Part shown: positions 13,102-24,983 of the stretch, piece after piece
Layout: the number at the start of each line of letters is the position of its first letter
How positions within the stretch are numbered: the stretch's first letter is position 1
DNA from: Hofstenia miamia
Taxonomy: Eukaryota; Xenacoelomorpha; Acoela
NCBI GenBank assembly: GCA_004352715.1
Contig: SCFE01000018.1
Location: forward strand, 1,572,929-1,636,928
Length of the DNA stretch: 64,000 nucleotides
Reading direction: 5' to 3'
Made by a program: the position numbers and the translations under genes
The notes under the pieces: model-generated
The model's database searches: none
The model's input: only the letters and a program-made list of their open reading frames with translations
What the model was told of the DNA's origin: nothing

Positions 13102-14500
13102 CCTTGTACCTACGCTCTAAAAGGAATTTGGTCTTAAATATGGAGCATAAATATGAATGACTGAATAAATTGCAAAAGTAGGATTTATACATTATTTACA
13201 GATTTCATCTTAATAATGACTTAAAAATAATTTACAAAGTATGCCTGTCTTAAAAAAACTTATTCAAAATTATGGGATTCTAATAGGTTTAAAATAATTA
13301 TTTAACTGTTATCTTTATATTCATATATTTCAATTCACATAATTACGTTATTGAGTGGCTGCAATTTGGGCAATCACATTTTAAAATGACAACAATACAA
13401 GCAATATTCCTATATTTTTTGAAGAAATACTTAGAAATTCCCATTAGTTGATATGCTTGAAAACGGAATTCAAGTATTAATCAAACATCCTTTCGGGTGT
13501 ACCTAAAATGAAATGTTTGCAAACGCATCCAAACGGAAAATGTGAGTTTGCAATAGAAACAGATACGAAAATTTATCTTTAGAGATTTTATTTTAACAAT
13601 GGCATGAATTACAAAGTTGAACCTAAGTGAACCAAATGCTATTGCCATGATATTCCAGTAATAAACTCTACAATAATGAGTTAATAACATTCTTACAAAA
13701 CCATTAAAGGAAATATTAATCACATGTGTTTTTTAACAAACGTCATAGTTCGTAATTGCATTGAGAAAAAATTAATTTTTTTTACTGTAAAAATATTATT
13801 GAGGCAGAGTCTATTTATTGTCAGCAGTGATCAATCGAAATTCCACTTCGCTTACTGTTGGAAAATCTAATTTACATTCATTTCGTGAATTACTAAAAAA
13901 AGTCAAATGGAAGAAAAACTGTTTTGTAAAAAGAAATAGAAATATTAAGCGTCTTTAGAGAGTAAATGAAAGGAAACCCCTTTAAGCAGAATTAATTAGG
14001 CATATACCCCCTTTTAGAAACTTAGTTACATAAGATGGCTTTTATTATGTCCATAGAATATTAATTTAATTATCAAAATAAAGTATTTTCATAAATATAC
14101 TCTTAATGTTTGAGCACAGGGGTGTATTTGTGAGCCTGCTTAATGCTGGGGCTCAACCCACCTTGTTAAATAAGATAGGGGAGCAGCCCCTTTTTAAATT
14201 TACATTAATAATCGAGTTTTGGATATTATTTGTTGAGAATATAAATAATGGTCAAAATACAAAACTCAAGATAAGAGCCCCCTTGGTTATTATTTGGGAA
14301 AACGTTCAGGCCTGGTTGAGCACTTATGTCGGTAAGAGCGTATTCTTTCTTCAAGTAACGTCACTGTAAGAATATCTTTTGAACAATTCAACAACCTAAG
14401 TTATATCTAGACTCGAAATTGGCAATGATCAATGTATATAAAGGACAATCTTCATTTAATGGTTAAAAGAGGCCACAATTTTTAATATAATACTATTAAT

Positions 14501-14754
14501 GTTACAATTACTACGGAATGTTGGTCATTTCTTTGTTTACTGAGAGTTCAAAATTACTTTGACCAATCAGAAAACGTAAAAGCAATTTATTCCCCTAGCG
14601 GCGACTTGTTGAAAATACTAGTATGTTACAATTACTACGGAATGTTGGTAATTTCTTTGTTTACTAATAATTCAAAATTACTTTGACCAATCAAAAAACG
14701 TCAATACAATTTATTCTCCTAGCGGCGACTAGCTGAAACTGAAAAGTATTTAAG
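14501..14754 (+). promoter_or_regulatory. Promoter block of lectin copy 2, tandemly duplicated
   Basis: CCAAT at 14687-14691, the GC box agcggcgactag near 14721-14732 and TATTTAAG at 14747-14754 form the proximal block. A preceding 124-base near-duplicate (14501-14624) holds another CCAAT (14563-14567) and GC box but lacks the TATA-like word. Only copy 2 shows this duplication. The first non-coding exon follows and ends at the gtaagg donor at 14797. Confidence 0.62.
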
Positions 14755-14796
14755 GGAATAAACCTAATGTTTTATTCAAAAAAAACCTAGCTCGAG

Positions 14797-15014
14797 GTAA
14801 GGCTAAATACAAGAGCAATCACTATTGAACTATTTCCGTTTTCTATTTTGCATACTGATTGATAATTTCTACTTTTTGCAGATTTATTAGTGTTTTGATG
14901 ATAACATTTTGAGGAAACAGTACTTTGATAACATTTTGAGGATCCATTTGATTGTATCACACAAGGAATCAAGTTGAATAAATATTCAACTAGATAATTA
15001 CAGAATATATTTAG
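14797..15014 (+). other. 5'-UTR intron of lectin copy 2
   Basis: The donor is ctcgag|gtaagg at 14797 and the acceptor is atttag|ATG at 15014/15015. The intron contains no extended reading frame of its own. Confidence 0.6.
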
Positions 15015-16119
15015 ATGTTGACAAAGTTTGTTTTATTTGCTGTATTCCTACTTAAATGCCACGGATTGTGGGACAGTAAGACTTCATGCATGCACCCAAC
15101 ACAATTTTTGAATGAAGAACTTGGCGGAGATAACATTTATTTAGCATTTTACAACAACCCCAAAGCCAAACCGATACAGTAAGTAGAGCAGCTTACATGA
15201 TAGTTCTATTTACCACATCAATGTGGATTGTTGTGTAAAGAAAAGATATTTTTATAATTAAATATCCTATGTTTAGATACAAATCACCAAGTGGTAAATA
15301 TGCTATGGTTGCTCATAATGGAGCACTACGCATAGAGAAGGTAAGCACAGGACAAGCCGTCTGGAGCACAAATGACAAAACCTGCAATCCATATTCAGCA
15401 TATAAACTTCAAGGAGATGGCAACTTCGTCTTGTATCAAGTGTAAGTTTTCCTAAGCACAAATAGAAACATTTTACAACAACACGACAGTATCTCTTGCA
15501 TGCCATCATTTATATTAATATGGTTACATTGATGTTCAACATAAACTATAGTTTAAACCCGCTTAGTTAACTTAGTCTGTATTAATATGGCTCAATTTCT
15601 TTTAAGGCAAACATAGTTGAGATGCAATATTTTTGTAAATATATAGATTAAGTCTAAATAAATACCTTAACTTATGCATCTACTGTAGAATTTGATATTT
15701 GTAAAATTGGAGACATTGTGTTTGAGCTTAGATATATCTATCTAATGCATTTCGTACTAGCCTAATTGAAAAAGTCAAAACTCTGGCCTAATCGAAATAT
15801 ATTGCAAGGCCAGTTCTGTTAAAACTACCCTATAGGGGTCAAAGCTCATTGTTCAATTCTGTTATTAAAAATTTAATGGGTAATATTGAATAATTTGATG
15901 TTAAGATATATACAAATTTTTCCCATTGCTTATTTACTTCAAATTCTAATATGTATTGTAATTAGGGGACATGGAGCTATATGGCACACTGATACAGCTG
16001 GAACAAACAATATCCTATGTGTAACAGATCCCTCAGATGGAAGGCCTGCAATGATACATCTCATAGATAAGGACAGTGGTTGGACTCGCTGGAATAATCT
16101 TTATGGGAAAATTTACTAA
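15015..16119 (+). CDS. Secreted B-type (GNA-like, mannose-binding) lectin, copy 2, class I
   Basis: join(15015-15178, 15277-15441, 15966-16119), GT-AG introns, 160 residues. Residues 1-17 (MLTKFVLFAVFLLKCHG) form a signal peptide, so the product is probably secreted. The remainder is a B-lectin fold: a first, degenerate repeat around 57-86 ending VWST; a canonical repeat with Q100, D102, N104, V106 and Y108 followed by AIWHTDT (114-120); and a weak third repeat around 138-152. Mature cysteines are C25, C91 and C128; C91-C128 could form the family's disulphide. In this family the QxDxNxVxY site binds mannose, so defence or agglutination is plausible but inferred. An AATAAA word lies about 80 bases after the stop (16198-16203). 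The antisense ORF over exon 2 is a shadow. Confidence 0.9.
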
Positions 16120-16376
16120 ATCGTTTTTCTGGATAAACAATGGTTTTTAGTACTATAATGAATTATGTATTATTATTATGTTTCTTTTGAATATGTAAAT
16201 AAATATACATGCATTCTATAACTATTAATTTTCGTTTAAATTAATTCATTATTTTTTCAAAATTCAATTTGTGTACAAATCCACATTTAAATCGTGAGAT
16301 ATGGTTTGATGTTAGAAATTTACTATTGCTTCAGATTGTAAGAAAACATGCTTAATCAACGTTGATTTTACTGCTG

Positions 16377-17376
16377 NNNNNNNNNNNNNNNNNNNNNNNN
16401 NNNNNNNNNNNNNNNNNNNNNNNNNNNNNNNNNNNNNNNNNNNNNNNNNNNNNNNNNNNNNNNNNNNNNNNNNNNNNNNNNNNNNNNNNNNNNNNNNNNN
16501 NNNNNNNNNNNNNNNNNNNNNNNNNNNNNNNNNNNNNNNNNNNNNNNNNNNNNNNNNNNNNNNNNNNNNNNNNNNNNNNNNNNNNNNNNNNNNNNNNNNN
16601 NNNNNNNNNNNNNNNNNNNNNNNNNNNNNNNNNNNNNNNNNNNNNNNNNNNNNNNNNNNNNNNNNNNNNNNNNNNNNNNNNNNNNNNNNNNNNNNNNNNN
16701 NNNNNNNNNNNNNNNNNNNNNNNNNNNNNNNNNNNNNNNNNNNNNNNNNNNNNNNNNNNNNNNNNNNNNNNNNNNNNNNNNNNNNNNNNNNNNNNNNNNN
16801 NNNNNNNNNNNNNNNNNNNNNNNNNNNNNNNNNNNNNNNNNNNNNNNNNNNNNNNNNNNNNNNNNNNNNNNNNNNNNNNNNNNNNNNNNNNNNNNNNNNN
16901 NNNNNNNNNNNNNNNNNNNNNNNNNNNNNNNNNNNNNNNNNNNNNNNNNNNNNNNNNNNNNNNNNNNNNNNNNNNNNNNNNNNNNNNNNNNNNNNNNNNN
17001 NNNNNNNNNNNNNNNNNNNNNNNNNNNNNNNNNNNNNNNNNNNNNNNNNNNNNNNNNNNNNNNNNNNNNNNNNNNNNNNNNNNNNNNNNNNNNNNNNNNN
17101 NNNNNNNNNNNNNNNNNNNNNNNNNNNNNNNNNNNNNNNNNNNNNNNNNNNNNNNNNNNNNNNNNNNNNNNNNNNNNNNNNNNNNNNNNNNNNNNNNNNN
17201 NNNNNNNNNNNNNNNNNNNNNNNNNNNNNNNNNNNNNNNNNNNNNNNNNNNNNNNNNNNNNNNNNNNNNNNNNNNNNNNNNNNNNNNNNNNNNNNNNNNN
17301 NNNNNNNNNNNNNNNNNNNNNNNNNNNNNNNNNNNNNNNNNNNNNNNNNNNNNNNNNNNNNNNNNNNNNNNNNNNN
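16377..17376. other. Assembly gap (1000 N)
   Basis: A placeholder-sized gap lying exactly between two tandem units: the left edge is the unit's 3' end (ttgattttactgctg) and the right edge is its 5' start (gagcgggcggactc). The true spacing is unknown. Confidence 1.
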
Positions 17377-19985
17377 GAGCGGGCGGACTCAATCAAAACA
17401 TGTTCGTTTTAAGTTATGCAAACCAATGCAAAATCTTTAAGGAAGGCTTTGAAACGAAGTAACTACGTGAAAAGATTGAGGGAAAAGGCGCTTTGGTGAT
17501 TGAATAAACATTGCCAAATCCTATAATTGCTTTGTAAGCAAACAAAAGCCGCGTGGTTGAACCACTAATTAGCATATTAATAATATATAATTATATTTTA
17601 ATTCATATTGAAACTTATTAATATTAATAAAGAATTTGCATATCCCTACTATACATATATTGTTTGGGTTAGGGTTAGGACTAAGGTGTGCGTTGGCTTA
17701 GTTTAGGGTTAGGGTTATGGTTTGTGTTTATGTTACGGTTGGGGAAAGGGTTTGGGTTAGGTCTACAATTATTATATTGATAAATATTTGAGCGGGGGTG
17801 GGGAGATAACGCAAAAGTACCCAAAGTTTTATTTTTATCATGAAATTATAGGAAATTTGTTTATTTCATAAAAAGTACCCAAAGTTTTATTTTTATCATG
17901 AAATTATAGGAAATTTGTTTATTTCATAAAAATAATTTCAGAAAGTCAAACCCAAGTGTGAATAATGAAGTTGTTAACTGCAGTTTTTCCATTGAGGTAG
18001 TATTCAATTCAAATTTTAAAGGTTTTTTAAACATCAAACGGCAAATTTTCATTTCGAAAGGCATCAATGTGATTTTTAGCATAATTATACAAAACAACTT
18101 CTGAATTTTTTGGGCGATCTTGGTAAAAGGTGAGAATTTAATGTTGCTTAGACAATATTTAAGAATATTCCTTTCAAATTAAAGGAATGTTTACGGGCAC
18201 AATGGATGCAATGTTTACCACTATACTCAGCAATTACGAACAATCTTCCGATGAACTTTTGGAAGTGTACATGAGCATGACTTCATTTAAAATTTTATAC
18301 TAATGATGTACCGAGAGAATAACAAACCCCTTAGGTAATTATGCATTTCTAAAATAGTTTTGTCCTACTACTTCTGATTTACGGGTTTTTCCTTGTTTTT
18401 ACTAAACGAAGAACTCTGAATTTTTTGTACTTCCCCTTGTAAACATATAATGTTTTTTCTAATTATTTAATTCAAGGATATTGCACTAACATGTTTTTCT
18501 ATCCGAAAGTAACCGGAATTTTTAGATCACTGCTGAGATTAAATTTGCATCCCTGAATTATACTTTAATATCCAGAAAAATTCAGTTTTACTTCTATGGA
18601 AAGTATGTACTGTGGTATTGATGTTCCACATTCTGAAGAAGAGATTAGCATTGTAATAGAGCTGAATTTAAAACAAGAATTTATCGCCTCTCTGGATATG
18701 CATCTATTTTGTCCTACCAGGATTTTCCCTGAATAACTGTCATATTTCAGGAGTCGCAATCTCTTATATTTCTCATATAAAATAACTTCTGCACGTATTG
18801 TCATGGCTTAGTCAACCAGCAGTAAGTTAAGTCAAGTCAACCACTCGCAATCAGCAAAGTTTTAATCAACAAGATCCTTTCATTAACTAACTTATGAACA
18901 ACAATCAATCGAATATCACGATGTAGTGCAAACTATTTTGTCGAAAATGTTAAACCGAGTGAATTTCAAAATCGACTCCAATGCATGAAGATTCGGTACA
19001 CTATTATGACACCACAGTATTGCTAAAATTTATTAAGAGCACAATGTTGAATTGCTACATAGATTTTCTCCGGATTTAACTGGATCTCATATTTATCCTG
19101 CCCTGATTATCCTGGCAGGAAACACCCATACTTTATATAATGTTTTTGTTTGTGTTTATTTCTAGTAGTGCTTAGCCCAAATTTAAAAAGCATTCCATGT
19201 TTTAATAATTAAGTGCTTTAATATGTACACATTGTTGAGAATAGCTTGAATATGTTTCTTACAATCAAAATAATCAAGTTAAAAAGCTTAAAGAATTAAA
19301 GCATATCAAATGCATATAATTAAAAATACATTTTTTAAAAGGGCAATCGTATACCTTAAATGTTAGTAATTTATGCAATGTTCGAAGTTTTAATAATAAT
19401 GAATCATCATTTGTAAATTTTTTGTAGTTTATGCTTTTTTTGTAGATAGAAACAAATGCATACATTTGAAAAACATAATTTTTTTTAACTTTCGTGTTAG
19501 TCTATATCATTAATTGATTATTATGCAGTATAGTAGTGGAATATTGATGCAATGCATTATTTCCAAAATTGAAAAATATGCATAGGATCAAATATTTTAT
19601 GGGACACATTTGTTGCTCTAACTTCAACTTTGAGAATAATTTTTATTCCACTGTTTATGAAATTTTGTCATTGATATAGATCCATCTATTCAATTGCTAC
19701 CAGTCATCTGCCATGTCATCTGACTCTAAAGATAAGTTTCCGTTCCGGATACGATTGCAACATTTCGTCTTAGCTACGCCCAAAGGGATGTTTGTTTAGC
19801 GGCTCAAAATTCATTTTCTTATACATTAACTAATTTGAAAATTTATAAGTATTTCTTAAAATTTTTTGGAGTCATTTTAAAATGAAGTCTCTAAAATAGA
19901 GCCATTTCAGTACACTATAATAAACGGAATTGAACCTTTGTTATTACATTGTATTGGAAACCTAGTGCTAACAGGGGTTTTTGCA

Positions 19986-20046
<61 letters not shown>

Positions 20047-20938
20047 CATTGAAGTTTACATGTAGCGGGTTTCTACAAGAGATTTAGCCCATCTAAATAA
20101 TACACGTCAGCTTCGTCCTGCATGCTAAATGATGGCAATATCTATAATAAGTAAATGATAAAATTTACAAAATGAATCACGATCTATGTTCTTAGATGCC
20201 CATTCGATCAAATTCATTCCACTGCATAGGCAACATTATTCGAAATAATCCTAGTAAACGAACAAAATAAACTTTTCTGTTCCCTACTCTATCAAATTTG
20301 GAATGCTTGGCTTACCCTTGGGTAATACTCGGGAAAAATGGCCAGCGTTTACTATTTAACATGACAAGCGCTTAGTAAGAATATGCCAAGCTAAATACTA
20401 CGCTATGCCAGTATTGTTTAACAGTAGAGTAATATATGTTTGAGCATAATCAAAATCCTTTTGAACTTATGTTAAAATTATAAACATTATCTTATTAAAT
20501 AATGAAATTGACCTTTGAATTGCAAAATATTTTCAAAAAATTTTGAAAAAATAATCAAATTTTAACCAAGCATATAAATATACATATTATTTACAATATT
20601 AAAATTGATAAAATGTTATCTTGTGAAACGGTACTGATTCCTAAAAGATAATAAACCTGGCTCCGATATTAATTCATTCTTCAGGAATCGTAGATTCAAA
20701 AATGTTAATTACCTATGTACAATTGAATATGATCCGACTAAGTGTACGAAAAAACATCAGAAATTAATATTATGTATTTTTCAATTTCAAATTAGCACAA
20801 AACAAAAGTCATTAACTGCGATAAGTTTGACAGGCGGGGTAGTTTTGACATGTAAAGAAAGCCTAAGGTTAGGAATTGGGAAGCTTTAAAAGGGACCATT
20901 AAGAGACTGGACTTGAATGAAAAATATTGACCTTGAAC

Positions 20939-21690
20939 TAGTGCTGTGCGGGTAATACTTTTCCAGGCCGTACTCGTAAAAACTTTACCCATAACCCGGT
21001 TATACCCGTAAAAGTTTTACCCGCTACCCATACCCGGTTATACCCGTAAAAGTTTTACCCGCGTACACAACCGTTAATCGCAGGAGTAAATTACTCATGT
21101 TTTTAGGGAGATAACAAGTTATAACAAAATAAAACAAGGAAAACAATAATGCAAAACATAAAAAAGTAAATATAACAAAATTTCAAGCAAGTAGAAAGAT
21201 ATTAATCCATCAAATTGCAATTTTTCTATATTATATAGTTAGCCTATATTGCTTCAAATTCCAATGAGAAGCATATTTATAGTACATGAAATTAATACAA
21301 TTTTATAAATACATGTACATGTCTCACCTAACCGCCTGCAGCCATTAAGTCTGGCTAAAAAACTGTTTCTTGTTGGCCGTAGGCATTAGCAAGTTAATGC
21401 TCATGTTCCACAGATTTGTCTAGCATCAATGAGCCTCTTTTGCAATAGAAGGCTCATAGATACGTTCAATCAGGGCTGCGTAGAGGATAGCTATTGGAAT
21501 TTACCTTAAATGGTAGCCCATCAAGTAGATCTTAAAATTAACAATTTTACCCGAAATTTTGAATGACTATTTAAAGTTGTACCTGTACCCGGCCGTACCC
21601 GTGAGAACTTTACCCGTACTCAGCCGCATCCGCGAATACAACCGGGTAAGAACGGTTACACGCTGGTAAACCCCTACCCGCACAGCTCTA
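20939..21690. mobile_element. hAT-type element, second copy by unit duplication
   Basis: Same ends and same flanking ccttgaac/ccttgtac as the 12351-13101 element, so it was copied with the unit and is not a new insertion. It is 752 bases. Confidence 0.82.
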
Positions 21691-23152
21691 CCTTGTACCT
21701 ACGCTCTAAAAGGAATTTGGTCTTAAATATGGAGCATAAATATGAATGACTGAATAAATTGCAAAAGTAGGATTTATACATTATTTACAGATTTCATCTT
21801 AATAATGACTTAAAAATAATTTACAAAGTATGCCTGTCTTAAAAAAACTTATTCAAAATTATGGGATTCTAATAGGTTTAAAATAATTATTTAACTGTTA
21901 TCTTTATATTCATATATTTCAATTCACATAATTACGTTATTGAGTGGCTGCAATTTGGGCAATCACATTTTAAAATGACAACAATACAAGCAATATTCCT
22001 ATATTTTTTGAAGAAATACTTAGAAATTCCCATTAGTTGATATGCTTGAAAACGGAATTCAAGTATTAATCAAACATCCTTTCGGGTGTACCTAAAATGA
22101 AATGTTTGCAAACGCATCCAAACGGAAAATGTGAGTTTGCAATAGAAACAGATACGAAAATTTATCTTTAGAGATTTTATTTTAACAATGGCATGAATTA
22201 CAAAGTTGAACCTAAGTGAACCAAATGCTATTGCCATGATATTCCAGTAATAAACTCTACAATAATGAGTTAATAACATTCTTACAAAACCATTAAAGGA
22301 AATATTAATCACATGTGTTTTTTAACAAACGTCATAGTTCGTAATTGCATTGAGAAAAAATTAATTTTTTTTACTGTAAAAATATTATTGAGGCAGAGTC
22401 TATTTATTGTCAGCAGTGATCAATCGAAATTCCACTTCGCTTACTGTTGGAAAATCTAATTTACATTCATTTCGTGAATTACTAAAAAAAGTCAAATGGA
22501 AGAAAAACTGTTTTGTAAAAAGAAATAGAAATATTAAGCGTCTTTAGAGAGTAAATGAAAGGAAACCCCTTTAAGCAGAATTAATTAGGCATATACCCCC
22601 TTTTAGAAACTTAGTTACATAAGATGGCTTTTATTATGTCCATAAAATATAAATTTAATAATCAAAATAAAGTATTTTCATCAACATACTCTTAATAGAT
22701 GAGCACAGGGGTGTAATTGAGGGCGTGCTCAGGGGTGGGGCTCAACCCACCTTGTTACATAAGATTGGGGATTAGCCCCTTTTTAAATTTACATTAATAA
22801 TCGAGTTTTGGATATTATTTGTTGAGAATATAAATAATGGTCAAAATACAAAACTCAAGATAAGAGCTCCCTTGTTAATTATTTAGGAGTACGTACAGCC
22901 CTGGTTGAGCACTTATGTCGGTAAGAGCGTATTCTTTCTTCATGTAAGCGTCACTGTAAGAATATCTTTTGAACAATTCAACAACCTAAGTTATATCTAG
23001 ACTCGAAATTGGCAATGATCAATGTATATAAAGGACAATCTTCATTTAATGGTTAAAAGAGGCCACAATTTTTAATATAATACTATTAATGTTACAATTA
23101 CTACGGAATGTTGGTCATTTCTTTGTTTACTGAGAGTTCAAAATTACTTTGA

Positions 23153-23220
23153 CCAATCAGAAAACGTAAAAGCAATTTATTCCCCTAGCGGCGACTTGTT
23201 GAAACTGAAAAGTATTTAAC
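23153..23220 (+). promoter_or_regulatory. Promoter block of lectin copy 3
   Basis: CCAAT 23153-23157, GC box ctagcggcgact starting at about 23185, and TATTTAAC at 23213-23220, where the final G of the other copies is C. Downstream, the donor segment gagctcgag|gtaag is present twice (donors at 23265 and 23409) through a local tandem duplication of about 140 bases. Confidence 0.6.
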
Positions 23221-23627
23221 GGAACAAACCTAATTAGTTTTCATTGAAAATCAAAGAGCTCGAGGTAAGACTAAATACATGAGCAATCTCTATTGAACTA
23301 TTTCCGTTTTCTATTCTGCATACTGATTGATAATTTATATTTTTTGCAGATTTAGTGCTATGATGATAACATTTTGCGGATCCATTTGATTGAATCATAG
23401 AGCTCGAGGTAAGGCTAAATACATGAGCAATCTCTATTGAACTATTTCCGTTTTCTATTTTGCATACTGATTGATAATTTATACTTTTTGCAGATTTAAT
23501 AGTGTTTTGATGATAACATTTTGAGGAAACAAAACTATGCATGTACCATTCTTAATCCATTTGATTGTATCACACAAGGAATCAAGTTGAATAAATATTA
23601 AACTAGATAATTACAGAATATATTTAG

Positions 23628-24726
23628 ATGTTGACAAAGTTTGTTTTATTTGCTGTATTCCTACTTAAATGCCACGGATTGTGGGACAGTAAGACTTCAT
23701 GCATGCACCCAACACAATTTTTGAATGAAGAACTTGGCGGAGATAACATCTATTTAGCATTTTACAACAATCCCAAAGCCAAACCGATACAGTAAGTAGA
23801 GCAGCTTACATGATAGTTCTATTTACCACATCAATGTGGATTGTTGTGTAAAGAAAAGATATTTTCATAATTAAATATCCTATGTTTAGATACAAATCAC
23901 CAAGTGGTAAATATGCTATGGTTGCTCATAATGGAGCACTACGCATAGAGAAGGTAAGCAGAGGACAAGCCGTCTGGAGCACAAATGACAAAACCTGCAA
24001 TCCATATTCAGCATATAAACTTCAAGGAGATGGCAACTTCGTCTTGTATCAAGTGTAAGTTTTCCTAAGCACAAATAGAAACATAGAATACACGACAGTC
24101 TCGCATGCCATCATTTATATTAATATGGTTACAATGATGTTCAAAATAAACTATAGTTTAAAGCCGCTTAGTTAACTTAGTCTGTATTAATATGGCTCAA
24201 TTTCTTTTAAGGCAAACATAGTTGAGATGCAATATTTTTGAAAATATATAGATTAAGTGTACATATATACCTTAACTTATGCATCTACTGTAGAATTTGA
24301 TATTTGTAAAATTGGAGACATTGTGTTTGAGCTTAGATATATCTAGCTAATGCATTTCGTTCTAGTCTATTTGAAAAAGTCAAAACTCTGGCCTAATCGA
24401 AATATATTGCAAGGCCAGTTCTGTTAAAACTACCCTATAGGGGTCAAAGCTCATTGTTCAATTCTGTTATTAGAAAATGTAATAGGTAATATTGAATAAT
24501 TTGATGTTAAGACATATACATATTTTTCCCCATTGCTTAGTTACTGCAAATTCTAATATGTATTGTAATTAGGGGACATGGAGCTATATGGCACACTGAT
24601 ACAGCTGGTACAAACAATATCCTATGTGTAACAGATCCCTCAGTTGGAAGGCCTGCAATGATATATCTCATAGATAAGGACAGTGGTCGGCCTCGCTGGA
24701 ATAATATTTATGGGAAAATTTACTAA
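23628..24726 (+). CDS. Secreted B-type lectin, copy 3, class II
   Basis: join(23628-23791, 23890-24054, 24573-24726); GT-AG introns, 160 residues, open throughout. Exon 1 encodes the same signal peptide as copy 2. It carries T79R, D134V, H141Y, W149R and T150P, the class II set shared with copies 1 and 5, but keeps H112. Its intron 2 also has the class II form (acatagaatacacgacagtctcgcatg), although the upstream 6 kb is the copy 2 unit. The gene is thus a mosaic. The lectin motif residues Q100, D102, N104, V106 and Y108 are intact. Function is as for copy 2, by family. Confidence 0.88.
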
Positions 24727-24983
24727 ATCGTTTTTCTGGATAAACAATGATTTATTGTACTATAATGAATTATGTATTAGTACTATGTTTCTTTTGAATA
24801 TGTAAATAAATATACATGCATTCTATAACTATTAATTTTCGTTTAAATTAATTCATTATTTTTTCAAAATTCAATTTGTGTACAAATCCACATTTAAATC
24901 GTGAGATATGGTTTGATGTTAGAAATTTACTATTGCTTCAGATTGTAAGAAAACATGCTTAATCAACGTTGATTTTACTGCTG

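Larger units (their letters stand above)
8801..16376 (+). repeat. Duplication unit, reference copy (with lectin copy 2)
   Basis: This 7.6-kb block recurs almost unchanged at 17386-24983 (offset 8585 rising to 8613 through small indels). It recurs partly at 26719-29719 (offset about 14116) and inverted at about 34607-41792. In order it holds telomere-like repeats, a 58-base tandem repeat, AT-rich spacer, a (TA)n tract, a hAT element, more spacer, the promoter and the lectin gene. Identical short ORFs of 63, 79 and 80 codons occur in each copy but have no recognisable domain and are disrupted in the diverged units; they are treated as non-coding. Confidence 0.92.
17377..24983 (+). repeat. Duplication unit, second tandem copy (with lectin copy 3)
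   Basis: It matches 8801-16376 nearly base for base up to the promoter. It includes the telomere-like tract (17664-17762), the 58-base repeat (17816-17931), the (TA)n tract (19990-20043) and the hAT element. From intron 1 to exon 3 of the lectin it instead resembles copies 1 and 5. It extends 9 bases further left than the first copy. Confidence 0.92.

Noticed and set aside
13481-13723. An identical 80-codon minus-strand ORF repeated at 22070, 27597 and (plus strand) 37619
   Set aside because: Identity only reflects recent unit duplication; in the older units near 5950-6260, 46740-47060 and 53770-53890 the same sequence is broken. No domain or splice support.
14106-14369. ORFs of 63-106 codons sharing LNKIGEQPLFKFTLIIEF (14106, 28222, 36931, 5024)
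   Set aside because: They lie in the spacer shared by the units, start and stop at different places, and are open in different lengths; likely a non-coding repeat.
15303-15509. Antisense ORF over lectin exon 2, also at 35847, 44810 and 55265
   Set aside because: Shadow of the lectin exon on the opposite strand.
23234-23542. 102-codon minus-strand ORF with internal repeat
   Set aside because: Created by the tandem duplication within the 5'-UTR intron region of copy 3, antisense to the gene.
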